From Oxalobacter sp. (GTDB lineage Bacteria; Pseudomonadota; Gammaproteobacteria; Burkholderiales; Burkholderiaceae_D): DNA of 55,004 nt. Below the pieces are notes generated by a model that saw only the letters and a list, made by a program, of their open reading frames with translations, was not told the DNA's origin and did not search any database. Numbering within the stretch: position 1 is the stretch's first letter; every line of letters starts with the position of its first letter. A program made the position numbers and the translations under genes. Location: positions 1 to 55,004 of the forward strand of contig JAFWUI010000008.1 in assembly GCA_017524145.1 (NCBI GenBank). Direction: 5' to 3'. Shown here piece by piece: positions 55,004-55,004 of this stretch.

Positions 55004-55004
55004 G

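Overview
The window looks like a betaproteobacterial chromosome segment. The best guess is the Oxalobacteraceae (Oxalobacter-like), inferred from protein family flavour, moderate GC in the core genes and gene order: scpB-rluB, rsxB-nth, tig-clpP-clpX-lon, and rpsB-tsf-pyrH-frr-uppS-cdsA-dxr-rseP-bamA-skp-lpxD-fabZ-lpxA-lpxB-rnhB followed by a ppsR fragment. No rRNA, tRNA, CRISPR array or transposase was seen.

Left third (1-24.4 kb): a cell-surface glycan region. It opens with the 3' end of rfbB (dTDP-glucose 4,6-dehydratase). Five large glycan-assembly genes follow (174-12117), AT-rich over long stretches and mosaic. Two carry arrays of a 'YL..YPDV..G..PW.HY..G..EGR' repeat in front of two glycosyltransferase domains. 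One joins an RgpF-like domain, a DGQHR motif region and Sel1 repeats. The last two share a C-terminal tail. Short remnants of rfbB (3518-3556) and of the pgi 5' region (12128-12150) lie inside and at the edge of the cassette and suggest it was assembled by recombination. Then come pgi, a WaaP-type LPS core kinase, a GT4 enzyme, and on the minus strand manB and a frameshifted manC (GDP-mannose supply). A YejM/PbgA-like sulfatase gene and msbA form a minus-strand pair flanked on both sides by YrbL-family paralogues.

Middle (24.4-39.3 kb): scpB-rluB; an OafA-type acyltransferase split by a G10 tract, probably a phase-variable O-antigen modifier in the OFF state; nth with a stand-alone RsxB; a ferredoxin/flavodoxin-NADP reductase; the trigger factor-ClpP-ClpX-Lon proteostasis block; and a bifunctional NAD(P)HX repair enzyme.

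Right third (39.3-55 kb): the conserved translation / isoprenoid / phospholipid / outer-membrane / lipid A supercluster, mostly with overlapping or closely spaced genes, ending in rnhB, a PIG-L family deacetylase and a convergent ppsR fragment. At about position 54890 ppsR breaks off and the last ~110 bases encode an AT-rich Wzz/CpsC-like fragment, probably an assembly chimera or a recombination junction.

The glycan region, the phase-variable acyltransferase and the lipid A genes together point to surface polysaccharide and LPS construction and variation as the main theme.
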